A DNA stretch of 22,388 nt from an uncultured bacterium. GTDB taxonomy: Bacteria > Bacteroidota > Ignavibacteria > Kapaibacteriales > UBA4661. Shown piece by piece: positions 15,678 to 22,104 of the stretch (the first letter of the stretch is position 1; each line of letters begins with the position of its first letter). The notes under the pieces were generated by a model. That model ran no database searches and was not told where the DNA came from. It saw nothing but the letters and a program-made list of their open reading frames with translations. Position numbers and translations under genes: made by a program. The stretch lies in assembly GCA_937899715.1 (NCBI GenBank), contig CALCNX010000058.1, forward strand, positions 1-22,388, given 5' to 3'.

Positions 15678-16334
15678 ATGACGCATCAAAACGATAAGCC
15701 CGATACGACGACGGTGGTGAACCCCGTCAACCTTGCTGTCTTTGCCTCTGGCGGCGGCTCCAATGCGGAAGCCATTATTCATTATGCGTTGCGTTCCGCA
15801 TCAGCTTTCCGCGTGGCGCTTCTGGTGAGCAACAACTCACGCTGCGGCGCAATGCAGCGAGCGCTGATGTTCGATATCCCGACTATTCACCTGAGCAGCA
15901 CGACACATCCCGGCTGGTATGAATACACAAGTGCATTGGCAAATGCTTTGCAGGAGCATCAGATTGAGATGATTGCCCTAGCGGGATTCATGAAAAAACT
16001 ACCGCAAGAAATCGTACAGATGTTCTCCCCAAAAGGACATAGCCGAGTATTTAATATCCACCCATCGCTCTTGCCAAAATTTGGCGGACATGAAATGTAC
16101 GGAATGAATGTTCACAAAGCTGTTCTTGCAGCCGGAGAATCTCAAAGTGGCTGTACCGTTCACGAAGTAGATGGCGACTACGACACTGGCACGATTATTG
16201 CTCAAAAGTCAGTAGTTGTTCTTCCAACTGATACGCCTGAGAGTCTTGGTGAACGTGTGCTTACATGGGAACACGAATTGTATCCTGAGACACTACATCA
16301 AAAGGCACTCGAAATACGAAGCGGCTTACTATAA
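15678..16334 (+). CDS. purN: Phosphoribosylglycinamide formyltransferase
   Basis: A 218-residue enzyme transferring a formyl group from 10-formyl-tetrahydrofolate to GAR, the third step of purine synthesis. Motifs: a phosphate-binding loop FASGGGSNAEAI (22-33), the folate-site block ALAGFMKKLP (100-109), NIHPSLLP with catalytic Asn126 and His128, MYGMNVHKAVL (141-151), and VDGDYDTGTIIAQ with catalytic Asp169. Length fits the family (about 190-220). The start is uncertain: GTG at 15660 would add six residues, and neither start has an SD sequence. The conserved fold begins only at about residue 16, so both are possible. It stands alone here, with no other purine genes in the window. No terminator is visible after it. 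Confidence 0.93.
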   Translation: MTHQNDKPDTTTVVNPVNLAVFASGGGSNAEAIIHYALRSASAFRVALLVSNNSRCGAMQRALMFDIPTIHLSSTTHPGWYEYTSALANALQEHQIEMIALAGFMKKLPQEIVQMFSPKGHSRVFNIHPSLLPKFGGHEMYGMNVHKAVLAAGESQSGCTVHEVDGDYDTGTIIAQKSVVVLPTDTPESLGERVLTWEHELYPETLHQKALEIRSGLL

Positions 16335-16361
16335 GAATCATAACAGAAACGTTTATTCGCC

Positions 16362-16414
16362 TGATTCATACTCTTGATTCATACCTTTGTTGAACAATTG
16401 TAATGAACAATTTG
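16362..16414 (+). repeat. Two pairs of short direct repeats in the transglycosylase promoter region
   Basis: TGATTCATAC occurs at 16362-16371 and 16375-16384. TGAACAATT occurs at 16391-16399 and 16404-16412, followed by G or TG. Each pair has a 13-base period, and the two pairs flank the candidate -7 element. Confidence 0.6.
16382..16389 (+). promoter_or_regulatory. Candidate -7 element before the lytic transglycosylase
   Basis: TACCTTTG matches TAnnTTTG and would start transcription near 16396, about 69 bases before the ATG. No good -33 TTTG lies at 19-21 bases, so support is weak. The element lies between two pairs of 13-bp-period direct repeats (16362-16384 and 16391-16414). Confidence 0.3.
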
Positions 16415-16464
16415 TGTAAACTTCCATTTGCACACTATACTTGAAAGCAGAAAGGACGACGCAA

Positions 16465-17541
16465 ATGCAACCAAAATCTTCCCCTACTCGCCTCTGGCAT
16501 TGGCGAACATATGCCGCTCTAGGCGCAACGTGTACCGCTCTGGCGGCAGGGACGCTTATGGTGGTCTTTGAGCCGTTCACTGCCCGTGAAACAGTCGCTT
16601 CTACGCGAGGAACAGCAACGCTTACAAGTATCATCGCGGCAGACACAAGCAAAATGAGCGCGAACGAAAAAGTATTTCTGCCAGTTATGGAACAGCTTTT
16701 GGCACAAGGCGCAGACCCACAGTTCGTCAAGCAACTTGTCAATAATGCAAACGCCACATTCTACGAAAAATTGACCAAGGTGAATGTTGCTCTCAAACCC
16801 GCACCGCCCTCAAAAACGCCCCCGAAAGGCTATGATTACGCCTATAACGCTCTGGCACTCCGAAAATCTGAGGAATTTTTGACGGCAAACGATTCGCTGC
16901 TGAGTGCTGCCGAGCGTCGATACAATGTTGCAAAAGAAGCTATTACCTCTATTATGTGGGTAGAGACCCGCTTTGGTGATTTTTTGGGTAACTACCACGT
17001 TCCGAGCGTGTATCTCAGCTTTGCGCTTGTCACGCAGCCGGAGTACCTCCAAAAGAACAAAGAACGTTTGCAAGCGGAATTTGACGGTACGGAAGAGGAA
17101 TGGGCAGTAATTGAAAAGAAAATTGAAGAGAAATCGCAACGGAAAGCATCATGGGCAATCAACGAACTTCTTGCACTGCAAACAATGTACAAAGCGAATC
17201 CGAAGCAAGTGATGGACTTGCGCGGTTCATGGGCAGGCGCATTTGGATTGTCCCAGTTTTTGCCCTCCAGCTATCTGAAACTCGGTGTCGATGGCAACCA
17301 TGATGGCACAATAAATCTTTTCGATGTGCGCGATGCGGCACACAGCATCGGTAATTATCTCAGTAATGCAGGCTGGAATAAGAATAAGAAATCGCAACAC
17401 AAAGCCGTCTATAACTACAACCACAGCGACGCATATGTCAATGCTGTGCTAGGATTGGCGAAGCGCCTGACGACTGCGCCAGTAAGCACTTCTAAATCAC
17501 TGACAAGCAAAGCGGCATTAGAAACTCAACGAGCAGAATAA
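16465..17541 (+). CDS. mltB: MltB-type membrane-bound lytic murein transglycosylase (GH103, SLT_2)
   Basis: A 358-residue enzyme that cleaves peptidoglycan between MurNAc and GlcNAc, leaving 1,6-anhydro ends. A hydrophobic N-terminal segment (about 14-35) serves as signal anchor; there is no lipobox Cys as in E. coli MltB. The catalytic Glu is Glu167 in IMWVETRFGDFLG (163-175). The second family block is GSWAGAFGLSQFLPSSYLKL (254-273). DGNHDGTINLFD (276-287) matches the EF-hand-like calcium loop known in Slt35/MltB and is followed by DAAHSIGNYL. The frame is open to a TTG at 16441, but ATG 16465 has AAAGGA eight bases before it, so I prefer it. A region rich in Lys/Glu (about 190-225) is longer than in E. 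coli. A strong terminator follows. Confidence 0.88.
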   Translation: MQPKSSPTRLWHWRTYAALGATCTALAAGTLMVVFEPFTARETVASTRGTATLTSIIAADTSKMSANEKVFLPVMEQLLAQGADPQFVKQLVNNANATFYEKLTKVNVALKPAPPSKTPPKGYDYAYNALALRKSEEFLTANDSLLSAAERRYNVAKEAITSIMWVETRFGDFLGNYHVPSVYLSFALVTQPEYLQKNKERLQAEFDGTEEEWAVIEKKIEEKSQRKASWAINELLALQTMYKANPKQVMDLRGSWAGAFGLSQFLPSSYLKLGVDGNHDGTINLFDVRDAAHSIGNYLSNAGWNKNKKSQHKAVYNYNHSDAYVNAVLGLAKRLTTAPVSTSKSLTSKAALETQRAE

Positions 17542-17570
17542 TCTGAGATACTGTGGAGATGAATTTCTTC

Positions 17571-17607
17571 AAAGTCTGGCATTTGCTTTTGCGATGCCAG
17601 ACTTTTT
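17571..17607 (+). terminator. Rho-independent terminator after the lytic transglycosylase
   Basis: A perfect 12-bp stem (AAAGTCTGGCAT at 17571-17582, ATGCCAGACTTT at 17594-17605) with an 11-base loop ends in a T-run. On the minus strand only three T follow, so it acts mainly rightward. It could still help end the convergent tautomerase transcript. Confidence 0.9.
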
Positions 17608-17644
17608 GCTTCGATGCCTACCGGGCTTCTGCTGCTCTTGGAGA

Positions 17645-18001
17645 CTAATTCTTGAAGTAACCGTCCCGTGCCATATCACGTAGTTCAACGGTAATCTGAC
17701 ACGAGTGCTGTTTCAGAGATTCATGGAAGGTTTCTTTGAGAAGAGCCAGAAGCCGCTCGCCTGCTTGTTTCTTGATGTCAGGTGTTCGCCCTTCCACAAT
17801 TTCCAAGCGCACGTGGACAAATGCGTGGTTTGCGTCCCCGTCGGCAATGTAATATGTCGGGCAGGGATAGACGCGGCTTTTGAGGTCGGCAAGTTTGAAT
17901 GCACCAAGCTCGGTTAATACCCAGTGCATACGGCTAAAAAGCTGCTCAAAATCGGGCTTTTCGACAATGTTGGTCGAGTGTTCGAGAATAATATGCGGCA
18001 T
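17645..18001 (-). CDS. 5-carboxymethyl-2-hydroxymuconate delta-isomerase family protein (tautomerase superfamily)
   Basis: A 118-residue protein resembling CHMI (HpaF), which isomerises an intermediate of homoprotocatechuate breakdown. It starts MPHIILEHS, so Pro2 becomes the N-terminal catalytic base after Met removal. The family blocks LKSRVYPCPTYYIADGDANH (40-59), AFVHVRLEIVEGR (60-72) and the C-terminal VELRDMARD (105-113) are present. Length fits the family (about 115-130). No other aromatic-degradation gene is in the window, so the real substrate may differ from that of E. coli HpaF. No SD precedes the ATG. Its stop lies 38 bases from the terminator hairpin of the convergent transglycosylase gene. 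Confidence 0.88.
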   Translation of the reverse strand: MPHIILEHSTNIVEKPDFEQLFSRMHWVLTELGAFKLADLKSRVYPCPTYYIADGDANHAFVHVRLEIVEGRTPDIKKQAGERLLALLKETFHESLKQHSCQITVELRDMARDGYFKN

Positions 18002-18051
18002 AGTGCAATCAGAATAATGGAAAGGGTGCGATTGGACGTTAGTCTTTGCGG

Positions 18052-18059
18052 CAAATATA
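18052..18059 (-). promoter_or_regulatory. Candidate -7 element before the tautomerase gene
   Basis: TATATTTG on the minus strand matches TAnnTTTG and lies 50 bases before the ATG. No -33 match lies at the expected distance, so this is a weak call. Confidence 0.27.
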
Positions 18060-18250
18060 GCGGTTTTTGCCCAGTTTCCTTACAGTTTCATCGTAAAATT
18101 GTCAAATTGACACACGCCATGATAATCACTGTGCTCAAATTCTGACACTTTCGCAACATTTTGCCTGACACCCGAAAAATGTACGTTGCCAAGAAGTGCC
18201 ATAGAATCTCACTCTCAAGCAAGTACGGAGGTCTTGGCATATTTTTTGAT

Positions 18251-18258
18251 TATTTTTG
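18251..18258 (+). promoter_or_regulatory. Candidate -7 element before the LRR gene
   Basis: TATTTTTG matches TAnnTTTG and would start transcription about 50 bases before the LRR ATG. The -33 position (about 18227-18230) reads GGAG, so only half of the promoter is supported. Confidence 0.3.
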
Positions 18259-18317
18259 TACTGTATTACTGACAATGATTTATACGACTTTTCCTCATTT
18301 TTGAACGGACAACTGCC

Positions 18318-19691
18318 ATGAAACGCCAACAACTGAACACGAGCACACTGCCTATACCCCTTGTTCTATCAGTGCTCACCATCTGTCTATTCACTGTTTT
18401 GCCTATGGCTGCACAAATCGCATTGCCTTCAGCAAAAACAGCCGCACAAACGGAATACCGCTCGCTTGAGCGGGCATTGCTCACCCCTGAAAAAGTGTAC
18501 CGCCTGAACCTGAGCGGACTCATGCTCACGGAAGTACCACCGGAGATTGTGAAACTTAAAAATCTCCAATGGCTTGATTTGAGCTTTAATCAGCTTGATT
18601 CTCTGCCGCCGGAACTCTGCCGTTTGCAAAATCTTGAAACCGTTACCCTGCTTTTTAACCAGCTCAAAAAGCTCCCTGATAGCTTGGGAACGCTGAAAAA
18701 ACTTCGCTCGCTCAATATCGCCAATAATAAATTCGAGACATTCCCCACAGTTGTTACGCAGTTGTCGGGTTTGCAATTGTTGGATATAGCTGGAAATGCC
18801 TTCACCAGCGTACCGGTTGAACTTTTTGCCTTGACTGAACTGCAAGACCTAAGCATGAGCAGCAATAAACTGACGATGCTTCCCTCGGAGATTGGAAAAC
18901 TTACTAATCTGATGTCGTTGGATATTGGCAATAATCAAATCAGTGGATTGCCGCCGGAAATTGGTAATTTGGCGAAATTACAGGTCTTGGAAGTAGGCTC
19001 CAATCAGTTGCAGTCTCTCCCTGAGGATATTGTGAAATTAGCAAAACTGCACACGCTCACGCTACGGAATAACAAACTCACGTCGCTGCCCGCTAATATC
19101 GGGCAACTTCCCAAATTGCGGACGCTCATTCTGACAAAAAATCGTCTCAAAGTTTTGCCCGACAGCCTTCAATGGTTTCTGCTTTTGCGCGACTTGGATG
19201 TAAGCAAAAATCGTCTTTCCGAATTGCCGCCAAGTATCGGCGAAATGGCGAGTTTGGAGAACTTCGACGCAAGCTCGAACTATCTTAAAACTCTTCCAGC
19301 AAAATTTCCTCAACTGCTTACGCTCAAGCGCCTGAATCTTATTGCGAATGAGTTTGCGGTCTTCCCTGTGGAAATCACGAAACTTGGGGCGCTGGAAGAG
19401 CTGGACATGACGAACAATTTTATTGCAGAACTGCCCGTTGGTATTAGTGACATGACGGCACTTAGCTCGCTCAACTTGCGTGGGAACAGGCTTCTTTCGG
19501 TTCCATCGGAAATTGGCTTTTGTCAGAATCTCGTTTCTATCAACTTCGCCTACAATAATCTGCTAACGCTTCCGCAAGAACTGAATAAGCTGGCAAAACT
19601 TCAAACGTTGAGTATCGGTCAAAACCCGATGCAGCGCAGTGAAATTGAGAAAATTCGGGCGTTTATACCGCAAGCGCGGCTTGGATTTTAA
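18318..19691 (+). CDS. Secreted leucine-rich-repeat protein
   Basis: A 457-residue exported protein. The signal peptide spans about 1-32 (hydrophobic 11-29, cleavage probably near MAA-Q). A short linker ends in LERALLTPEKVYRLNLSG, the usual cap before bacterial LRRs. From about residue 60 there are 16 full repeats of exactly 23 residues (LxxLxLxxNxLxxLPxxIxxLxx) and one partial repeat, with no insertion in the whole solenoid. This spacing fits the bacterial/plant-type 23-residue LRR class. LRR solenoids bind proteins; the partner is unknown. There is no lipobox, membrane anchor or C-terminal sorting domain, so it is probably periplasmic or released. No SD is evident before the ATG. It is convergent with dapF across a long hairpin. 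Confidence 0.9.
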   Translation: MKRQQLNTSTLPIPLVLSVLTICLFTVLPMAAQIALPSAKTAAQTEYRSLERALLTPEKVYRLNLSGLMLTEVPPEIVKLKNLQWLDLSFNQLDSLPPELCRLQNLETVTLLFNQLKKLPDSLGTLKKLRSLNIANNKFETFPTVVTQLSGLQLLDIAGNAFTSVPVELFALTELQDLSMSSNKLTMLPSEIGKLTNLMSLDIGNNQISGLPPEIGNLAKLQVLEVGSNQLQSLPEDIVKLAKLHTLTLRNNKLTSLPANIGQLPKLRTLILTKNRLKVLPDSLQWFLLLRDLDVSKNRLSELPPSIGEMASLENFDASSNYLKTLPAKFPQLLTLKRLNLIANEFAVFPVEITKLGALEELDMTNNFIAELPVGISDMTALSSLNLRGNRLLSVPSEIGFCQNLVSINFAYNNLLTLPQELNKLAKLQTLSIGQNPMQRSEIEKIRAFIPQARLGF

Positions 19692-19721
19692 GAGAGTTCG
19701 CACGATAACACCTTGAACAAT

Positions 19722-19770
19722 TTGGGCGGATAGTGAGAAAGGTAAAATTCTCTCTATCCGCCCAATCTGT
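19722..19770. terminator. Long hairpin between convergent LRR and dapF genes (bidirectional terminator)
   Basis: TTGGGCGGATAG (19722-19733) pairs perfectly with CTATCCGCCCAA (19754-19765). After one T-T mismatch five more pairs form (GAGAA/TTCTC), leaving an 8-base loop. TCTGTTTT follows on plus and ATTGTTC on minus, so T-tracts are modest. Its position, 31 bases after the LRR stop and 22 bases beyond the dapF stop, suits termination in both directions. Confidence 0.75.
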
Positions 19771-19792
19771 TTTGAGAATGACCATTTTCAAC

Positions 19793-20656
19793 TCAAACAG
19801 CCATTGTAACGGTTTTGAGCACCTGTGCTCCACCTTCAAGGGAAATTTCATCCAATCCGCCGTGATTGAGGAAAAAATTAACGATAAGTTCACTGCCACT
19901 TGGCGGAAAGATATGAATCGGTGGCATCATTTCGTGGCGTAGATGGGCGATAATTGCTGTGGAGATAGCGCCCGTGCCGCACGCACCCGTTTCGGCTTCC
20001 ACTCCGCGCTCGAATGTCCTAAGACGAATCGTTTGTTCGCCGATAATCGTATAAAAATTTGCATTTGCACCGTTTGGAAAAGCCTTGTTGTGCCGCACCA
20101 CAGCACCCCATTTGTTAATATCAAAGCCATTGAACCCTGCTTGAACCAAACCTCCGGCTTCAGGAAACCAGACCACGGCGTGGTCGGAGCCAACATTGAC
20201 GAATCCGGCGGTTAGTCTCATACCACCTTCCAGTGTTAGCTGCATTGGAAAGTTAATTTCTTCCGGCTCCGGGAAAAAGAGGCGCACGGTGCTACTCATA
20301 CGGTTAATTTCTGCTTTGTATTTGGTCTCCAGTGCGGTAAACCATATCTCCGGTGTCTGGGCAGAATGAAAAAAGCCATGTCGCTCGGCAAAATGTACCG
20401 CGCAACGCCCGCCATTACCACACATTGCACCGTGGGAACCGTCGGGATTGAAGAATTGCATTATGAAATGCAGTCCTGAACCTGCGGGCGCATCATCTAT
20501 CAGCATCATGCCTTCGGTGCGCGGCAAGTGCTCGCTTGGGGCGCAGAGCGTTTGAGCCAGCTCACAGCCTTCAGCAACGGAAATTTTATGCTTCCGATTG
20601 TCCATCACCACAAAGGTATTGCCAGCGCCTGACATGAGAGAAACGTCCAGATTCAT
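19793..20656 (-). CDS. dapF: Diaminopimelate epimerase
   Basis: A 287-residue cytosolic enzyme converting LL- to meso-diaminopimelate, the step feeding lysine and peptidoglycan synthesis. The two catalytic cysteines are present: Cys79 in NPDGSHGAMCGNGGRC and Cys226 in ERGVEAETGACGTGA. The N-terminus SLMSGAGNTFVVMDNR is the usual substrate-binding start. The frame is open to an ATG at 20746, which would add 30 residues. I chose 20656 because a perfect AGGAGG (20662-20667) lies five bases before it and because the conserved domain begins right there. No promoter matching TTTG/TAnnTTTG was found for it. It is divergent from the MCE gene and convergent with the LRR gene. Confidence 0.95.
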   Translation of the reverse strand: MNLDVSLMSGAGNTFVVMDNRKHKISVAEGCELAQTLCAPSEHLPRTEGMMLIDDAPAGSGLHFIMQFFNPDGSHGAMCGNGGRCAVHFAERHGFFHSAQTPEIWFTALETKYKAEINRMSSTVRLFFPEPEEINFPMQLTLEGGMRLTAGFVNVGSDHAVVWFPEAGGLVQAGFNGFDINKWGAVVRHNKAFPNGANANFYTIIGEQTIRLRTFERGVEAETGACGTGAISTAIIAHLRHEMMPPIHIFPPSGSELIVNFFLNHGGLDEISLEGGAQVLKTVTMAV

Positions 20657-20661
20657 ACTCA

Positions 20662-20667
20662 CCTCCT
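20662..20667 (-). promoter_or_regulatory. Strong Shine-Dalgarno site deciding the dapF start
   Basis: The minus strand reads AGGAGGTGAGT directly before ATG 20656, a perfect SD with a 5-base spacer. It is the strongest ribosome-binding site in the window and overrules the longer reading frame. Confidence 0.85.
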
Positions 20668-20755
20668 CAAGTTTTTCCATTGACCAAAGAACAGTAGATT
20701 TCCATGCACAAAGAAAATTACGGATTCTTTCGTACAATCCACACACGAAATTTCT

Positions 20756-20786
20756 ATTGCTGAGGCATAACTATTTCGTAATTTTG
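20756..20786 (+). promoter_or_regulatory. Bacteroidetes-type promoter for the MCE operon
   Basis: ATTG (20756-20759) is followed after 19 bases by TAATTTTG (20779-20786). The -7 box is identical to that of the citrate synthase promoter; the -33 box has three of four bases. Transcription would start near 20793, about 92 bases before the ATG at 20885. Confidence 0.5.
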
Positions 20787-20884
20787 GGTTCGCTTCCGTC
20801 AAGCCCCTGCGCATAGCGCAAAAACACGGCGCTCTTTAGCCTTGTTCAATTCTGGGCTTTTTTTGTTTACTTCTTTCACCTCTC

Positions 20885-21844
20885 ATGGCGCAATCATCCT
20901 CGAAAAGCCTTTCCGCAGAAATTAAAGTGGGCGCGGTAACGATTGTCTCGCTTCTTCTCCTTATTGCAGGCGTGATTATTGGCAAAAGTGTTTTAGCTCG
21001 CACAGGCTTCACAACGCTGACGATGCTTTCGCCGTCGTCGGGCGGTGTTGAAATTGCCTCGCCTGTGCTTGTCAATGGCGTAAAGCGTGGCTCCGTCACA
21101 AGCGTTCAACCCGTGAGTGGTGGCGTGGCGATTACGGCTTCTATGGATAACGTCGCCGACCTCCGCAAAGATGCACTGGCGCGAATAATGATTCTGGAAA
21201 TCACGGGCGGACGCAAAATAGAAATCACGCCCGGCACAAGCAATGATAAACTTTCGCAGCAGGACACTATTCGCGGCATTTACACGGGTGATATTGCCGA
21301 CCTTATTGCCATTATCGGTGAAGTCGGTCCCGACCTCAAAAATATCGTTCGCAAACTCGACACTATTGCCGGAGCAGGTACGGCGCTTTTGGCAGATGGT
21401 AAGTTCGTCGGTGATACACGGAAGGCGGTCAAAAATCTTGCGGAGGTGGCAGAAAGCGCGAACACGCTCGTGGAGCGCAACAAAGGCAATATCCAAACCA
21501 TTGTCAGCGACCTGACGGGCATCACAAAAGAACTCCGCACGACGGTGAACACAAATGCACCAAAGGTGGATAAACTTGTTACGCAGCTTGATTCCACACT
21601 CACGGAGGCACGAAAACTTATCACAACGGGCGACAAAACGGTGAAAAATGTGGATGGTTTGATTAAGAATGTAGATGGCTTCATTAGCGATGCAAAGAAC
21701 AAGGATAATCTCATTCACAAGTTCGTCTATGATGCCGAGTTCAATCGCCGTCTGGACAGTACCATTGCCCGCTTGCAGGTCTTTTTGGATAACCTGCGCT
21801 ACGATGGTATCAATGTGAATGTACGTTTGGGTTCGAGACCGTGA
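20885..21844 (+). CDS. MCE/MlaD family lipid-transport protein
   Basis: A 319-residue protein with a short cytosolic tail, one transmembrane helix (about 14-33, in EIKVGAVTIVSLLLLIAGVI), an MlaD/MCE beta domain (about 41-117, including VLVNGVKRGSVTSV and EITPG) and a long helical C-terminal part (about 130-300) with coiled-coil character. MCE proteins form periplasmic hexameric rings that move phospholipids between the membranes, usually with an ABC permease (MlaE) and ATPase (MlaF). Neither is in the window, though they could be elsewhere. The C-terminal helices could form a tunnel or needle as in longer MCE proteins; this is inference. No SD precedes ATG 20885. Two genes follow closely on the same strand, suggesting one operon. 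Confidence 0.88.
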   Translation: MAQSSSKSLSAEIKVGAVTIVSLLLLIAGVIIGKSVLARTGFTTLTMLSPSSGGVEIASPVLVNGVKRGSVTSVQPVSGGVAITASMDNVADLRKDALARIMILEITGGRKIEITPGTSNDKLSQQDTIRGIYTGDIADLIAIIGEVGPDLKNIVRKLDTIAGAGTALLADGKFVGDTRKAVKNLAEVAESANTLVERNKGNIQTIVSDLTGITKELRTTVNTNAPKVDKLVTQLDSTLTEARKLITTGDKTVKNVDGLIKNVDGFISDAKNKDNLIHKFVYDAEFNRRLDSTIARLQVFLDNLRYDGINVNVRLGSRP

Positions 21845-21888
21845 AATACTAAAGGTAGTGACTTTTTTAACCACGAACCACCTGCGTT

Positions 21889-22104
21889 ATGAAATCGTTT
21901 TTTGAACATCCGATGTACCAAAAAGCTAATCGCATCTTTGGCTTTATCTGTATTGGCGTTATCTTGGCAGATTTTTGTGGTTATGTTCCCGATCATATTT
22001 TGGGAGGCAGAACAAGTAATTTGGTCGCAGCAATGATACTCATGCCTCACGTAGCCGAGGATTGGTACAACTGGCGGCAGAAAAGAAAGCAGCAAAATAT
22101 ATGA
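21889..22104 (+). CDS. Small hypothetical membrane protein
   Basis: A 71-residue protein I do not recognise. It has hydrophobic stretches at about 16-31 (IFGFICIGVILADFCG) and 43-53 (SNLVAAMILMP) and a basic C-terminus (RQKRKQQ), so one or two membrane segments are likely. It starts 44 bases after the MCE stop, without a clear SD. Its TGA overlaps the ATG of the methyltransferase (ATGA at 22101-22104), typical of translational coupling, which supports it being a real gene. Confidence 0.65.
   Translation: MKSFFEHPMYQKANRIFGFICIGVILADFCGYVPDHILGGRTSNLVAAMILMPHVAEDWYNWRQKRKQQNI

Larger units (their letters stand above)
18002..18317. other. Divergent intergenic region between tautomerase and LRR genes
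   Basis: This 316-base region serves two divergent genes. It contains a perfect 13-base palindrome TGTCAAATTGACA (18100-18112), three copies of TGACAC (18108, 18143, 18166), a minus-strand -7 candidate (18052-18059) and a plus-strand -7 candidate (18251-18258). No coding frame there is convincing. Confidence 0.5.

Noticed and set aside
15638..15697. Nineteen-codon upstream frame overlapping the purN start
   Set aside because: There is no SD and no paralogue or conserved pattern to support it. Short overlapping frames are common by chance.
20657..20746. Longer dapF reading frame beginning at ATG 20746
   Set aside because: The perfect AGGAGG with a 5-base spacer before ATG 20656 and the start of the conserved domain there favour the shorter protein.
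20809..20870. Hairpins TGCGCATAGCGCA and AGCC/GGCT followed by a T-run, considered as a plus-strand terminator
   Set aside because: No plus-strand gene ends there, the T-run-associated stem is only four to five pairs, and termination at this point would cut off the predicted MCE transcript.
20993..21874. Minus-strand open frame of 293 codons opposite the MCE gene
   Set aside because: It is antisense to a well-supported MCE/MlaD gene; its Cys/Arg/His-rich translation is typical of a shadow frame.
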